Positions 26,057 to 34,046 of a stretch of 64,000 nt of DNA are shown here, piece by piece; the first letter of the stretch is position 1, and every line of letters begins with the position of its first letter. Source of the stretch: Tranquillimonas rosea (lineage in GTDB: Bacteria; Pseudomonadota; Alphaproteobacteria; Rhodobacterales; Rhodobacteraceae). The notes beneath the pieces were generated by a model. It was not told where the DNA came from and made no database searches. It was given only the letters and a program-made list of their open reading frames with translations. Position numbers and translations under genes: made by a program. The DNA is taken from the NCBI RefSeq assembly GCF_900111315.1, contig NZ_FOGU01000004.1:124001-188000 (forward strand), read 5' to 3'.

Positions 26057-26788
26057 ATGAAGAACCGCCTGGACAGGATGGGATCGAAGCTGGGATGGCA
26101 GCTCTTTCCCGGCCGCATGATACAGCGCGCCAGCCCGCGCCCCGATCCGCGGCTGGAAGAGGTCTATCTCTCTCGCGGACTGATCCTGATACACATCCCC
26201 AAGAACGCGGGCACCTCGGTCGAGGACGCAATCTATGGCTACCGCGTGCGCCACCGCACCTGGGAGCAGGTCCAAGCGCTGTGCCCCACCGCGTGGGAGA
26301 CGCTGCCCAAGGCGGCGATCATCCGCGATCCCGTCGACCGCTTTCTGTCGGCCTTCGACTATCTCAAGTCCGGCGGCCGCAACGAGAGCGACCGCCGCTT
26401 CGCAGCCCGCATGATCGGCAGCCAGTCGGTCGACGCGTTCCTGGAACGTCTCGTCACCGACGCCGCGCTCCGCGAACTGGCGCTGGAATACTTCCACCTG
26501 CGGCGGCAGGCAGACTATGTCTGCTCGCCCGAGGCGGTGATGGTCGACCACCTGATCCCGTTCGAGAGGATGGCCGAGGGGCTGTCCGCCGTCGCGGGCG
26601 TGCCGCCGGACGCGCTGCAACACTCCAACCGCACCCGTGGCCAGCGGACGCGGAAAGAGCACCTCGCGCACGGCTCGCTCGACCATATCCGCGGGCTCTA
26701 TGCGCCCGACATCGCCCTCTACGACCGCGCCCTCGCCGCGTGGCCGGCGAACGCGCCCCCTCGCCCGGCCGTCGCCGAACCGACCTGA
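26057..26788 (+). CDS. Sulfotransferase family 2-like protein
   Basis: A 243-residue protein with a PAPS-type loop IHIPKNAGTSVE (near residue 48) and a second motif IIRDPVDRFLSAF (near residue 92), as in the Sulfotransfer_2 family that includes carbohydrate sulfotransferases. It has no membrane anchor. It differs from the sulfotransferase at 23331 in both loop sequence and length, so this is not a simple duplication. It lies 25 bases after the flippase and 27 bases before a glycosyltransferase, which points to sulfation of the same glycan at another position. Confidence 0.78.
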   Translation: MKNRLDRMGSKLGWQLFPGRMIQRASPRPDPRLEEVYLSRGLILIHIPKNAGTSVEDAIYGYRVRHRTWEQVQALCPTAWETLPKAAIIRDPVDRFLSAFDYLKSGGRNESDRRFAARMIGSQSVDAFLERLVTDAALRELALEYFHLRRQADYVCSPEAVMVDHLIPFERMAEGLSAVAGVPPDALQHSNRTRGQRTRKEHLAHGSLDHIRGLYAPDIALYDRALAAWPANAPPRPAVAEPT

Positions 26789-26815
26789 ACACCGCCGAAC
26801 CCCAGAGGACAGGAC

Positions 26816-27913
26816 ATGCGCATACTCTTCGCCGGAGGAAACGGCTGGCTGCCCGAGGCCAGCGGCGGCACCCAGAACAGCACGGACCACCTGATCCGGC
26901 AGGCCATGGAGGACGGGCACGACTGCGCCGTCTATTGCGGGTTCTCGGGACGCGGGGTGTTCGGGTTCCGCATGAAGGTGCAGCGCAAGCTCACGGGCCG
27001 GCCCTTCAGCGTCGACCACGGCCTGGGCTACGAGGTGATGCGCACGTGGGAGCCGATGGACCCCGCACGGGTGCGCGCCGCGGTCGAGCGGTTCAAGCCC
27101 GACGTGGTGGTGGTGCAGACCCGGCGTTCGGCGGTGCTGGGGCACGAATTTGCCAAGCTGGGCATCCCGGTGGTGCTGTATTTGCGCAACGTTGAGTTCG
27201 CCGAGAACGACGGCGATGTCAGCGCCATCGAAGGCGCGCGGTTCATCGCCAATTCCAGCTTCACCGCCGACACCTACAAGGCGGAGTATGGCATCGACTG
27301 CACCGTCATCACGCCGACCATCGACTTCGACGCCTACCGCTACGACACCACGCGCGAGTTCGTCACGCTGGTCAACATCCACCCCAAGAAGGGCTACGAG
27401 ATCGCCCGCGACATGGCGCGCGCCTGTCCGGACATCCCGTTCCTGTTCGTCGAGGCGTGGACGCTATGGGACCAGCTGTTCGACGAGATCATGGCCGAGC
27501 TTCAGGAGCTGCCGAACGTCACTTTCATGCGCCGCACATCGGACATGTCCAAGGTCTATGGCCGCACAGGCATCCTGCTGGCGCCGAGCCAGTGGGAAGA
27601 GGCCTGGGGCCGCGTCGCCTCCGAGGCTCATTGCAGCGGCATCCCGGTGATCGGCTCGGACCGGGGCGGTCTGCCCCAGGCGATCGGGCCCGGCGGGATC
27701 GTCCTGCCCCACGACGCACCGATCGACGACTGGGTCGCCGCGCTGCGCAAGCTTTGGTCGGACGAGGCCGCTTACGAAGAGATGTCGCGCAAAGCGGTGG
27801 ACTACGCGAAACGGCCCGAGCTGGACTTCAAGAGCCAGTACCGCACCTTCATCTCGGTACTCGACGCCGCCCGCTCGCCTCAGGCCGACCCGTCCCCGCG
27901 CGCCACCGCATGA
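26816..27913 (+). CDS. Glycosyltransferase family 4 protein
   Basis: A 365-residue GT-B fold transferase. The N-terminal acceptor domain has the glycine-rich GGNGWLPEASGGTQNS. The C-terminal donor domain contains LLAPSQWEEAWGRVASEAHCSGIPVIGSDRGGLPQ, whose E-x7-E-like acidic pair contacts the nucleotide sugar. The ATG is preceded by AGAGGACAGG. It sits between a sulfotransferase and another GT4 gene in the surface polysaccharide cluster. Sugar donor and linkage cannot be assigned. Confidence 0.87.
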   Translation: MRILFAGGNGWLPEASGGTQNSTDHLIRQAMEDGHDCAVYCGFSGRGVFGFRMKVQRKLTGRPFSVDHGLGYEVMRTWEPMDPARVRAAVERFKPDVVVVQTRRSAVLGHEFAKLGIPVVLYLRNVEFAENDGDVSAIEGARFIANSSFTADTYKAEYGIDCTVITPTIDFDAYRYDTTREFVTLVNIHPKKGYEIARDMARACPDIPFLFVEAWTLWDQLFDEIMAELQELPNVTFMRRTSDMSKVYGRTGILLAPSQWEEAWGRVASEAHCSGIPVIGSDRGGLPQAIGPGGIVLPHDAPIDDWVAALRKLWSDEAAYEEMSRKAVDYAKRPELDFKSQYRTFISVLDAARSPQADPSPRATA

Positions 27914-27946
27914 GCCCTTCCCCAGCGCACGCCCCGGAGGCCTGAC

Positions 27947-29116
27947 GTGAAGATCTGCTTCAGCGTCTCGACCTTTCCCGCCCGGTCGCAGACCTTCGTC
28001 ACCACGCAGGTGCTGTACGCGGTGCGGGCCGGTCACGAGGTGACGGTCGCCTGCCGCGACGGCGAGCCGATGTCCGTCCTGTCGTCCGAGACCCGCGCGG
28101 CCCTGCGCGACGTGACGCTCGTCACCTGGCCGCCGGCGCAACCGGCGCTGTTGCGCGGGCTGCCCCGCCGCCTCGGCGACCGCCTGCGCGCCCGCCTGGA
28201 GCGGCGCGCGTGGCGGCGGCGCGTGGACGCCGACGTGGTGATCGCGCATTTCGGCTATCGCGGCGCCGCCGTCGCGCGGGCGCAGCGCGACCTGCGGCCC
28301 CATCGTCCGCTTGTCACGGTGTTCCACGGCCGCGACGTCAGCGTCGAGCACACGCGCAACGGGCTGGCCAAGTATGCCGACCTCTTCGCCGAGGGCGACC
28401 TGCACCTGACGGTGAACGCGCCCTTCGCCGATCTCCTCGTGGCGGGCGGCGCCCCGCCGGACCGGGTGGCGACGCACCATCTGGGGATCCCGGTGGCGCG
28501 GTACGACTTCACGCCGCGGCCCACCGGCACGCCGATGCGGCTGGTCGCCGTCTGCCGGCTGGTCGCCAAGAAGGGGCTGGGGGTCGCGATCGCGGCGCTG
28601 GCCGAGCTGAACGCGCGGCACCCGGAGATCGACTGGCGGTTCGAGATCGGCGGCGACGGTCCGCTGGAGCCGGAGCTGCGCGCACAGGTGGCCGCGGCGG
28701 GCCTGGAGGAGCGAGTGAGCTTCCTCGGCCCGCTCTCGCACGAGGACACGCTGGAGCGGATCGCGGCGGCCGACGCGCTGGTCCTGCCCAGCGTCACCGC
28801 CGAGGACGGCGACCAGGAGGGCATCCCGGTCACGCTGATGGAGGCGATGGCGCTCGGCACGCCGGTCTGCACCACGCGCCATTCCGGCATCCCCGAACTG
28901 GTGACCCACGGCGAAAGCGGGCTTCTGGCCGACGAGGGAGACGTCGAGGCGCTGGCGGGCAATATCCGTGCCCTGGCCGAGGGTCGTGTCGACGCGGTCG
29001 CGCTGGCCCATGCCGCCCGTGCCAAGGTCGCGCGGGACTTCGACGAGGACCGCCAGAACGCCGCGCTGCTGGACCGCTGCGCACAGGTCGTGGCAAGGTC
29101 GAAGGACCCGGCCTAG
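27947..29116 (+). CDS. Glycosyltransferase family 4 protein (colanic-acid-type)
   Basis: A 389-residue GT-B transferase. The C-terminal domain shows LVAVCRLVAKKGLGVAI, then IGGDGPLEPELRAQ, and the donor-binding region DGDQEGIPVTLMEAMALGTPVCTTRHSGIPEL. The N-terminus KICFSVSTFPARSQTFV resembles transferases of colanic-acid and exopolysaccharide clusters. It follows the previous GT by 33 bases and ends the cluster. A gene-free regulatory stretch follows. Confidence 0.88.
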   Translation: MKICFSVSTFPARSQTFVTTQVLYAVRAGHEVTVACRDGEPMSVLSSETRAALRDVTLVTWPPAQPALLRGLPRRLGDRLRARLERRAWRRRVDADVVIAHFGYRGAAVARAQRDLRPHRPLVTVFHGRDVSVEHTRNGLAKYADLFAEGDLHLTVNAPFADLLVAGGAPPDRVATHHLGIPVARYDFTPRPTGTPMRLVAVCRLVAKKGLGVAIAALAELNARHPEIDWRFEIGGDGPLEPELRAQVAAAGLEERVSFLGPLSHEDTLERIAAADALVLPSVTAEDGDQEGIPVTLMEAMALGTPVCTTRHSGIPELVTHGESGLLADEGDVEALAGNIRALAEGRVDAVALAHAARAKVARDFDEDRQNAALLDRCAQVVARSKDPA

Positions 29117-29133
29117 CCCCCGGCATGTGAACC

Positions 29134-29145
29134 GTTTGCGCAAAC
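29134..29145. promoter_or_regulatory. Palindrome GTTTGCGCAAAC, copy 1
   Basis: A perfect 12-base palindrome in the region upstream of the symporter operon. The 10-base core TTTGCGCAAA recurs 73 bases later. It resembles the TTTGC-containing sites of short-chain-fatty-acid regulators of the ScfR family; that assignment is tentative. Confidence 0.45.
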
Positions 29146-29206
29146 ACGCCTGCGGCGAGCGGTGCGTGCGTGGAGGGGCTGTAAATTTCCTTTACGGTCT
29201 TTGCCT

Positions 29207-29218
29207 GTTTGCGCAAAT
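29207..29218. promoter_or_regulatory. Palindrome TTTGCGCAAA, copy 2
   Basis: Second copy of the 10-base palindrome (GTTTGCGCAAAT), four bases upstream of a TTGACA. Its spacing of 73 bases from copy 1 equals about seven helical turns, which would suit cooperative binding with looping. Confidence 0.45.
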
Positions 29219-29524
29219 TGATTGACAAAACTTTTCAGCGACCGCCGACTTTCGTTCCTTTTTTCCCGTCTGACGGTATGCTCTGCTCTGATCCGGACAG
29301 GGCCGCCGAAAAGCAGGTCCTCGGGATCACGAGGGGAGGACAGCCGATGCGTGTTCGCGAATGCCCGAGTGCGTCGCCGCGTGCCGTCAGGTGCGCGGAC
29401 GCCGTGACTCGTCCTTCCCGTCCCGGCCGCGCGACATCGCGCGCGCGTCCCTGAGGAGATCTGGCGGCGCCGGGACCCAACCGGCGCACGGAACATGACG
29501 GTCAAGGAGGAGGAGACCCACGAC

Positions 29525-29809
29525 ATGACCGATCACTCGAACAGCCAGGCGCAACGCGCCTCGGGCGGAGAGGCCTACTGGAAGGCCAACATCCGCCTGA
29601 TCCTCATCAGCCTCGCGATATGGGCGCTGGTGTCCTTCGGCTTCGGCATCCTGCTGCGGCCGCTTCTTTCGGGAATCTCGATCGGCGGGACGGACCTGGG
29701 CTTCTGGTTTGCCCAGCAGGGGTCGATCCTGGTCTTCCTGATCCTGATCTTCTTCTACGCCTGGCGGATGAACAAGCTCGACCGCGAGCATGGCGTGAAC
29801 GAGGAGTGA
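29525..29809 (+). CDS. DUF4212 small subunit of a sodium/solute symporter
   Basis: A 94-residue membrane protein with two hydrophobic segments (around residues 25-45 and 60-80). It belongs to the DUF4212 family, which accompanies VC_2705-type symporters. The ATG at 29525 is preferred over one at 29495 because AAGGAGGAGGAG sits just before it. The large symporter subunit starts seven bases after its stop. It is probably needed for assembly or activity of the carrier. Confidence 0.87.
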   Translation: MTDHSNSQAQRASGGEAYWKANIRLILISLAIWALVSFGFGILLRPLLSGISIGGTDLGFWFAQQGSILVFLILIFFYAWRMNKLDREHGVNEE

Positions 29810-29815
29810 GCCGTC

Positions 29816-31600
29816 ATGGACCAGACAACAATCAACATCATCTTCGTGGGCCTGAGCTTCGCGCTGTATATCGGCATTGCCATCTGGGCGCGGGCGGGCA
29901 CGACCTCTGACTTCTACGCCGCGGGCCGCGGGGTCCACCCGGTCACCAACGGCATGGCCACCGCCGCCGACTGGATGTCGGCCGCCAGCTTCATCTCTAT
30001 GGCGGGTCTGATCGCGTTCACCGGCTACGACAACTCGACCTACCTGATGGGCTGGACCGGCGGTTACGTGCTTCTGGCGCTGCTGCTCGCGCCGTATCTG
30101 CGCAAGTTCGGCAAGTACACGGTGTCCGAGTTCATCGGCGACCGGTTCTATTCGCCGACGGCGCGGCTGGTCGCGGTGATCTGCCTGATCATCGCCTCGA
30201 TCACCTATGTCATCGGCCAGATGACCGGCGTCGGCGTGGCCTTCGGCCGCTTTCTCGAGGTCGACAGCACGACCGGCCTGCTGATCGGCGCGGTGGTGGT
30301 GTTCGCCTACGCGGTGTTCGGCGGCATGAAGGGCGTGACCTATACCCAGGTCGCGCAGTATGTCGTGCTGATCACCGCCTACACGATCCCGGCGATCTTC
30401 ATCTCGCTCCAGCTGACCGGCAACCCGATCCCGGCGTTCGGCCTGTTCGGCGAGGACCAGTCCTCGGGCGAGCCGCTGCTGGCGCGGCTGGACCAGGTCG
30501 TGACCGATCTCGGCTTCAACGAGTACACCGCCCATAACGGCGACACGCTCAACATGGTGCTGTTCACCCTGTCGCTGATGATCGGCACCGCTGGCCTGCC
30601 CCACGTCATCATGCGGTTCTTCACCGTGCCGCGGGTGTCGGATGCACGCTGGTCGGCGGGCTGGGCGCTGGTCTTCATCGCGCTTCTGTACCTGACCGCC
30701 CCGGCGGTAGGCGCCATGGCGCGGCTGAACATCACCGAGCTGTTCTGGCCCAACGGCACCGACGGCGAGGCCGTTGCGCTGGAGACGATCCAGAACGACG
30801 AGGCCTACGACTGGATGGGCACCTGGCAGCAGACCGGTCTTCTGGGCTGGGAGGACAAGAACGACGACGGCCGCATCCAGTACTACAACGCCGATTCCGA
30901 GGCGATGCAGGAGCGCGCGTCCGAGGCCGGCTGGGAAGGCAACGAGCTGACGAACTTCAACAACGACATCCTCGTGCTCGCCAACCCGGAAATCGCCAAC
31001 CTGCCCGGCTGGGTCATCGGCCTGGTGGCCGCAGGTGGCGTCGCGGCGGCGCTGTCCACGGCGGCGGGCCTGCTGCTGGCGATCTCGTCGGCGGTCAGCC
31101 ACGACCTTATCAAGGGGCGGATCAAGCCCGACATCTCGGAGAAGGGCGAATTGCTGTCGGCCCGGATCGCGATGGCGGTGTCGATCTGCGTGGCCACGTA
31201 TCTGGGCCTGAACCCGCCGGGGTTCGCCGCGCAGACCGTGGCGCTGGCCTTCGGTATCGCGGCGGCATCGATATTCCCGGTGCTGATGATGGGAATCTTC
31301 TCGACGACGATTAACAACCGGGGCGCCGTTGCGGGCATGCTCGCCGGCCTGATCGTGACGCTGATCTACATCTTCCTGCACAAGGGGTGGTTTTTCATCC
31401 CCGACACCAACAGCTTCACCGACGACAACCCGCTGCTGGGGCCGATCAAGTCGACTTCGTTCGGCGCGGTGGGGGCGCTGGTGAACTTCGTGACCGCCTA
31501 TATCGTCGCGTCGCGGACCAAGCCGGTGCCGCAGGATATCAAGGACCTGGTGGAAAGCGTCCGCGTCCCGCGTGGCGCGGCCGGTGCGCAAAGCCACTGA
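29816..31600 (+). CDS. Sodium/solute symporter, VC_2705 (acetate/ActP-like) family
   Basis: A 594-residue carrier with 13 or so membrane segments of the SSS family. Recognisable parts are FYAAGRGVHPVTNGMATAADWMSAASFI near residue 35, the core GAVVVFAYAVFGGMKGVTYTQ, and a hydrophilic insertion of about 60 residues (roughly 320-380) containing WEDKNDDGR that is typical of this subfamily. Relatives import acetate and other short carboxylates with sodium. It is coupled to the DUF4212 subunit upstream and followed by a strong terminator hairpin. Confidence 0.88.
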   Translation: MDQTTINIIFVGLSFALYIGIAIWARAGTTSDFYAAGRGVHPVTNGMATAADWMSAASFISMAGLIAFTGYDNSTYLMGWTGGYVLLALLLAPYLRKFGKYTVSEFIGDRFYSPTARLVAVICLIIASITYVIGQMTGVGVAFGRFLEVDSTTGLLIGAVVVFAYAVFGGMKGVTYTQVAQYVVLITAYTIPAIFISLQLTGNPIPAFGLFGEDQSSGEPLLARLDQVVTDLGFNEYTAHNGDTLNMVLFTLSLMIGTAGLPHVIMRFFTVPRVSDARWSAGWALVFIALLYLTAPAVGAMARLNITELFWPNGTDGEAVALETIQNDEAYDWMGTWQQTGLLGWEDKNDDGRIQYYNADSEAMQERASEAGWEGNELTNFNNDILVLANPEIANLPGWVIGLVAAGGVAAALSTAAGLLLAISSAVSHDLIKGRIKPDISEKGELLSARIAMAVSICVATYLGLNPPGFAAQTVALAFGIAAASIFPVLMMGIFSTTINNRGAVAGMLAGLIVTLIYIFLHKGWFFIPDTNSFTDDNPLLGPIKSTSFGAVGALVNFVTAYIVASRTKPVPQDIKDLVESVRVPRGAAGAQSH

Positions 31601-31607
31601 TCCCACT

Positions 31608-31638
31608 CCCCGGCGCGGTCCGTCCGCGCCGGGGCTTT
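31608..31638 (+). terminator. Rho-independent terminator after the symporter
   Basis: An 11-base perfect stem (31608-31618 with 31624-31634) around a five-base loop, followed by CTTT. It separates the symporter transcript from the DUF294 gene that starts 62 bases later. Confidence 0.8.
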
Positions 31639-31699
31639 CGTCCGCGCGGCGCAGGATGCAGACTGCCCCCCGGACCACGCCATTCCAGGCCCCTCACCC

Positions 31700-33523
31700 A
31701 TGACCCTCGACACAGAGACACTGCGCGCGTTCCTCGCCACGCTCGATCCCTACGGATCGCTGCCGCCCGAGGCGCTGGCGGGGCTGTCGCGATCCTTCGT
31801 TCAGAAGGACGTGCCGGCGGGCCGGCGCATCTACACGCTGGGCGATCCGCTCGAGGGGCTCTACGTCATCCATTCCGGCGAGGTCGAAATCCGCGACGCC
31901 CACGGCGCACAGGTGTCGCTGCTGGGACCGCGCAACTCGTTCGGCGAACGGGGCCTCGCGCGGGACGGGCGGGCCGCGACGACCGCCAGCGCCGCGACCG
32001 ACACGTGCCTGCTGCTGCTGCCGGGCAATGCGTATCACGCGCTTCTCGACGCCCACGAGTCGGTGCGCCGCTTCTTCGACCGCAAGCGCCGCGAGCGCCC
32101 CGAGCAGAACGACCTCGCCACCTGCCGGGTCGAGACGCTGATGTCGCGCGACCTGATCACCTGCCCCGCCGACGCCCCCGTGCGCGAGGCGGCGCGGATG
32201 ATGCGCGCGGGCCATGTCTCGTCCGTCTGCGTGACCGAGGGTGGCCGGCTGCAAGGCCTCGTCACCCTGCGCGACATCAGCGCCAAGATCGTCGCCGACG
32301 GCCTGCCCCACGACACGCCGCTGTCCCGGGTGATGACCCGCGATCCGGTGACGCTGGGCCCCGCCGCTCTGGGATCGGACGTGCTGCACCTGATGATGGA
32401 GCGGCGCATCGGCCACCTGCCGATCACCGAGGGCGGCGCGCTGGTGGGGATGGTCACACAAACCGACCTGACCCGGTACCAGGCCTTCTCTTCGGCCGAC
32501 CTGGTGTCGGAGATCGCCCACGCGACCACCACTGACGAGATGGCCCGCGTCACCGCCCGCATCCCCAACCTGCTGGCGCAGCTCGTGGGCGCAGGCAACC
32601 GGCACGACGTCATCACCCGGCTGATCACCGACATCGCCGACGCCGCGACGCGGCGGCTGCTGGCACTGGCCGAGGCCGAGCTGGGCCCGCCGCCCTGCCG
32701 GTATCTCTGGCTCGCCTGCGGCAGCCAGGGGCGGCAGGAGCAGACCGGCGTATCCGACCAGGACAATTGCCTGATCCTCGCCGACGACGCGGGCGATGCC
32801 GCCGCGCCCTATTTCGAGCGCTTCGCCAAGTTCGTCTGCGACGGGCTGAACGCCTGCGGCTATGTCTACTGCCCCGGCGACATGATGGCGAGCAACCCGC
32901 GCTGGCGGCAGCCTCTGCATGTCTGGAGAGAGTATTTCCGCGGCTGGATCGCGACGCCCAACCCCGAGGCACAGATGCTGGCGTCGGTCATGTTCGACCT
33001 GCGGCCCATCGGCGGCGATCGGTCCCTGTTCGAGAGCCTGCGCGAAGAGACGCTGGCCGCCGCGGGACGCAACACGATCTTCGTCTCACACATGATCTCG
33101 AACTCGCTGAAGCACACGCCGCCGCTCGGCCTGATCCGGGGCTTTGCGCTGATCCGCTCGGGCGAGCACCGCAACGCGCTGGACCTCAAGCTGTCGGGCA
33201 CTGTGCCGGTGACGGACCTGGGGCGGGTCTACGCCCTGCAGGGCCAGCTGTTGCCGGTGAACACGCGCGCCCGGATCGCGGCGGCGCGGGCGGCTGGGGT
33301 GCTGTCGCAGCGCGGCGGGCAGGACCTGATGGACGCCTACGACCTGATCGCCGAGACCCGGCTGGAGCATCAGGCCCGGCAGGTCCGCAACGGCCACGCG
33401 CCGGACAATTTCCTTGTCCCCGCGAGCCTGTCGCATTTTGATCGCTCTCACCTGCGCGATGCGTTCGTGGTGGTAAAGGGGATGCAGTCGGCGCTCGGCC
33501 ACGGCCGCGGCGCCTTCGGCTGA
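31700..33523 (+). CDS. cNMP-binding, CBS and DUF294 nucleotidyltransferase-like signalling protein
   Basis: A 607-residue cytoplasmic protein with three modules. Residues about 10-130 are a cyclic-nucleotide-binding fold (GLYVIHSGEVEI, NSFGERGLARDGRAA). Residues about 145-275 are two CBS repeats (VETLMSRDLITCP, LSRVMTRDPVTLG). Residues about 300-600 form the DUF294 pair, whose nucleotidyltransferase motif GSQGRQEQTGVSDQDN begins at residue 341 and matches the G-S-x2-R-x-E...SDxD pattern of GlnD-like uridylyltransferases. It likely senses nucleotides and may modify a protein or nucleotide. It precedes a small membrane protein and a membrane-anchored exonuclease and follows the acetate-type symporter. 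The real target is unknown. Confidence 0.87.
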   Translation: MTLDTETLRAFLATLDPYGSLPPEALAGLSRSFVQKDVPAGRRIYTLGDPLEGLYVIHSGEVEIRDAHGAQVSLLGPRNSFGERGLARDGRAATTASAATDTCLLLLPGNAYHALLDAHESVRRFFDRKRRERPEQNDLATCRVETLMSRDLITCPADAPVREAARMMRAGHVSSVCVTEGGRLQGLVTLRDISAKIVADGLPHDTPLSRVMTRDPVTLGPAALGSDVLHLMMERRIGHLPITEGGALVGMVTQTDLTRYQAFSSADLVSEIAHATTTDEMARVTARIPNLLAQLVGAGNRHDVITRLITDIADAATRRLLALAEAELGPPPCRYLWLACGSQGRQEQTGVSDQDNCLILADDAGDAAAPYFERFAKFVCDGLNACGYVYCPGDMMASNPRWRQPLHVWREYFRGWIATPNPEAQMLASVMFDLRPIGGDRSLFESLREETLAAAGRNTIFVSHMISNSLKHTPPLGLIRGFALIRSGEHRNALDLKLSGTVPVTDLGRVYALQGQLLPVNTRARIAAARAAGVLSQRGGQDLMDAYDLIAETRLEHQARQVRNGHAPDNFLVPASLSHFDRSHLRDAFVVVKGMQSALGHGRGAFG

Positions 33524-33547
33524 CCCGGCACGAGGGAGGGAGCGGCC

Positions 33548-34045
33548 ATGATATTCGAACTGATCGCGGTGTTCGCGGCGGGCTTCGCCGGCGCGGGGGT
33601 GCTGCTGCTGCTGACGCGGCTCGTGCCCCGTCTGCCGCGCTGGCTGGTGCCGATCGGCGCGGGCGCGGCGATGTTCGCGGTGGCGATCTCTGGCGAGTAC
33701 GGCTGGTACGAGCGGACCCGCGGCGCCCTGCCCGAGGACATGGTGGTGGCCGATGCGGTGTCCGAGCGGATGTGGTGGCGCCCGTGGACCTATGTCGCGC
33801 CGATGGTGACGCGGTTCGTGGCGTTCGACCGCGGCAACCTCCGCGAGAACCGGGACGCCGAGGCGCTCTACATGGCGGATCTGTACTTCTTTGGTCGCTG
33901 GCGCCCGGTGCAGTCGGTTCAGGTGATGGTCGATTGCGTCGAGGGCCGCCGCGCCGATCCCGGCGGCGGCGACGGCGGCGCGCCCGTTTGGCGCGATGTC
34001 GGCCCGGAGGATCCCATTGTGCGCACCGTGTGCCGGGCGGCCTGA
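33548..34045 (+). CDS. Hypothetical membrane protein of the symporter/DUF294 cluster
   Basis: A 165-residue protein with two hydrophobic segments near residues 4-24 and 33-48, followed by a soluble part rich in Trp, Arg and aromatic residues (WWRPWTYVAPMVTRFVAFDRGN). A GAGGGAGGGAG ribosome site precedes the ATG. It lies between the DUF294 gene (24 bases away) and the exonuclease gene, whose ATG comes one base after its TGA, so all three are probably co-expressed. No family is recognised, and the topology suggests a periplasmic or cytoplasmic tail on a hairpin anchor. Confidence 0.7.
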   Translation: MIFELIAVFAAGFAGAGVLLLLTRLVPRLPRWLVPIGAGAAMFAVAISGEYGWYERTRGALPEDMVVADAVSERMWWRPWTYVAPMVTRFVAFDRGNLRENRDAEALYMADLYFFGRWRPVQSVQVMVDCVEGRRADPGGGDGGAPVWRDVGPEDPIVRTVCRAA

Positions 34046-34046
34046 G

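Larger units (their letters stand above)
29117..29524. promoter_or_regulatory. Long leader/regulatory region before the symporter genes
   Basis: About 400 bases without a gene. It has a locally AT-rich core (29180-29280) with two TTTGCGCAAA palindromes and a TTGACA at 29222. The lower-complexity right part leads to the small symporter subunit. No small RNA or riboswitch fold was recognised. Confidence 0.5.
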
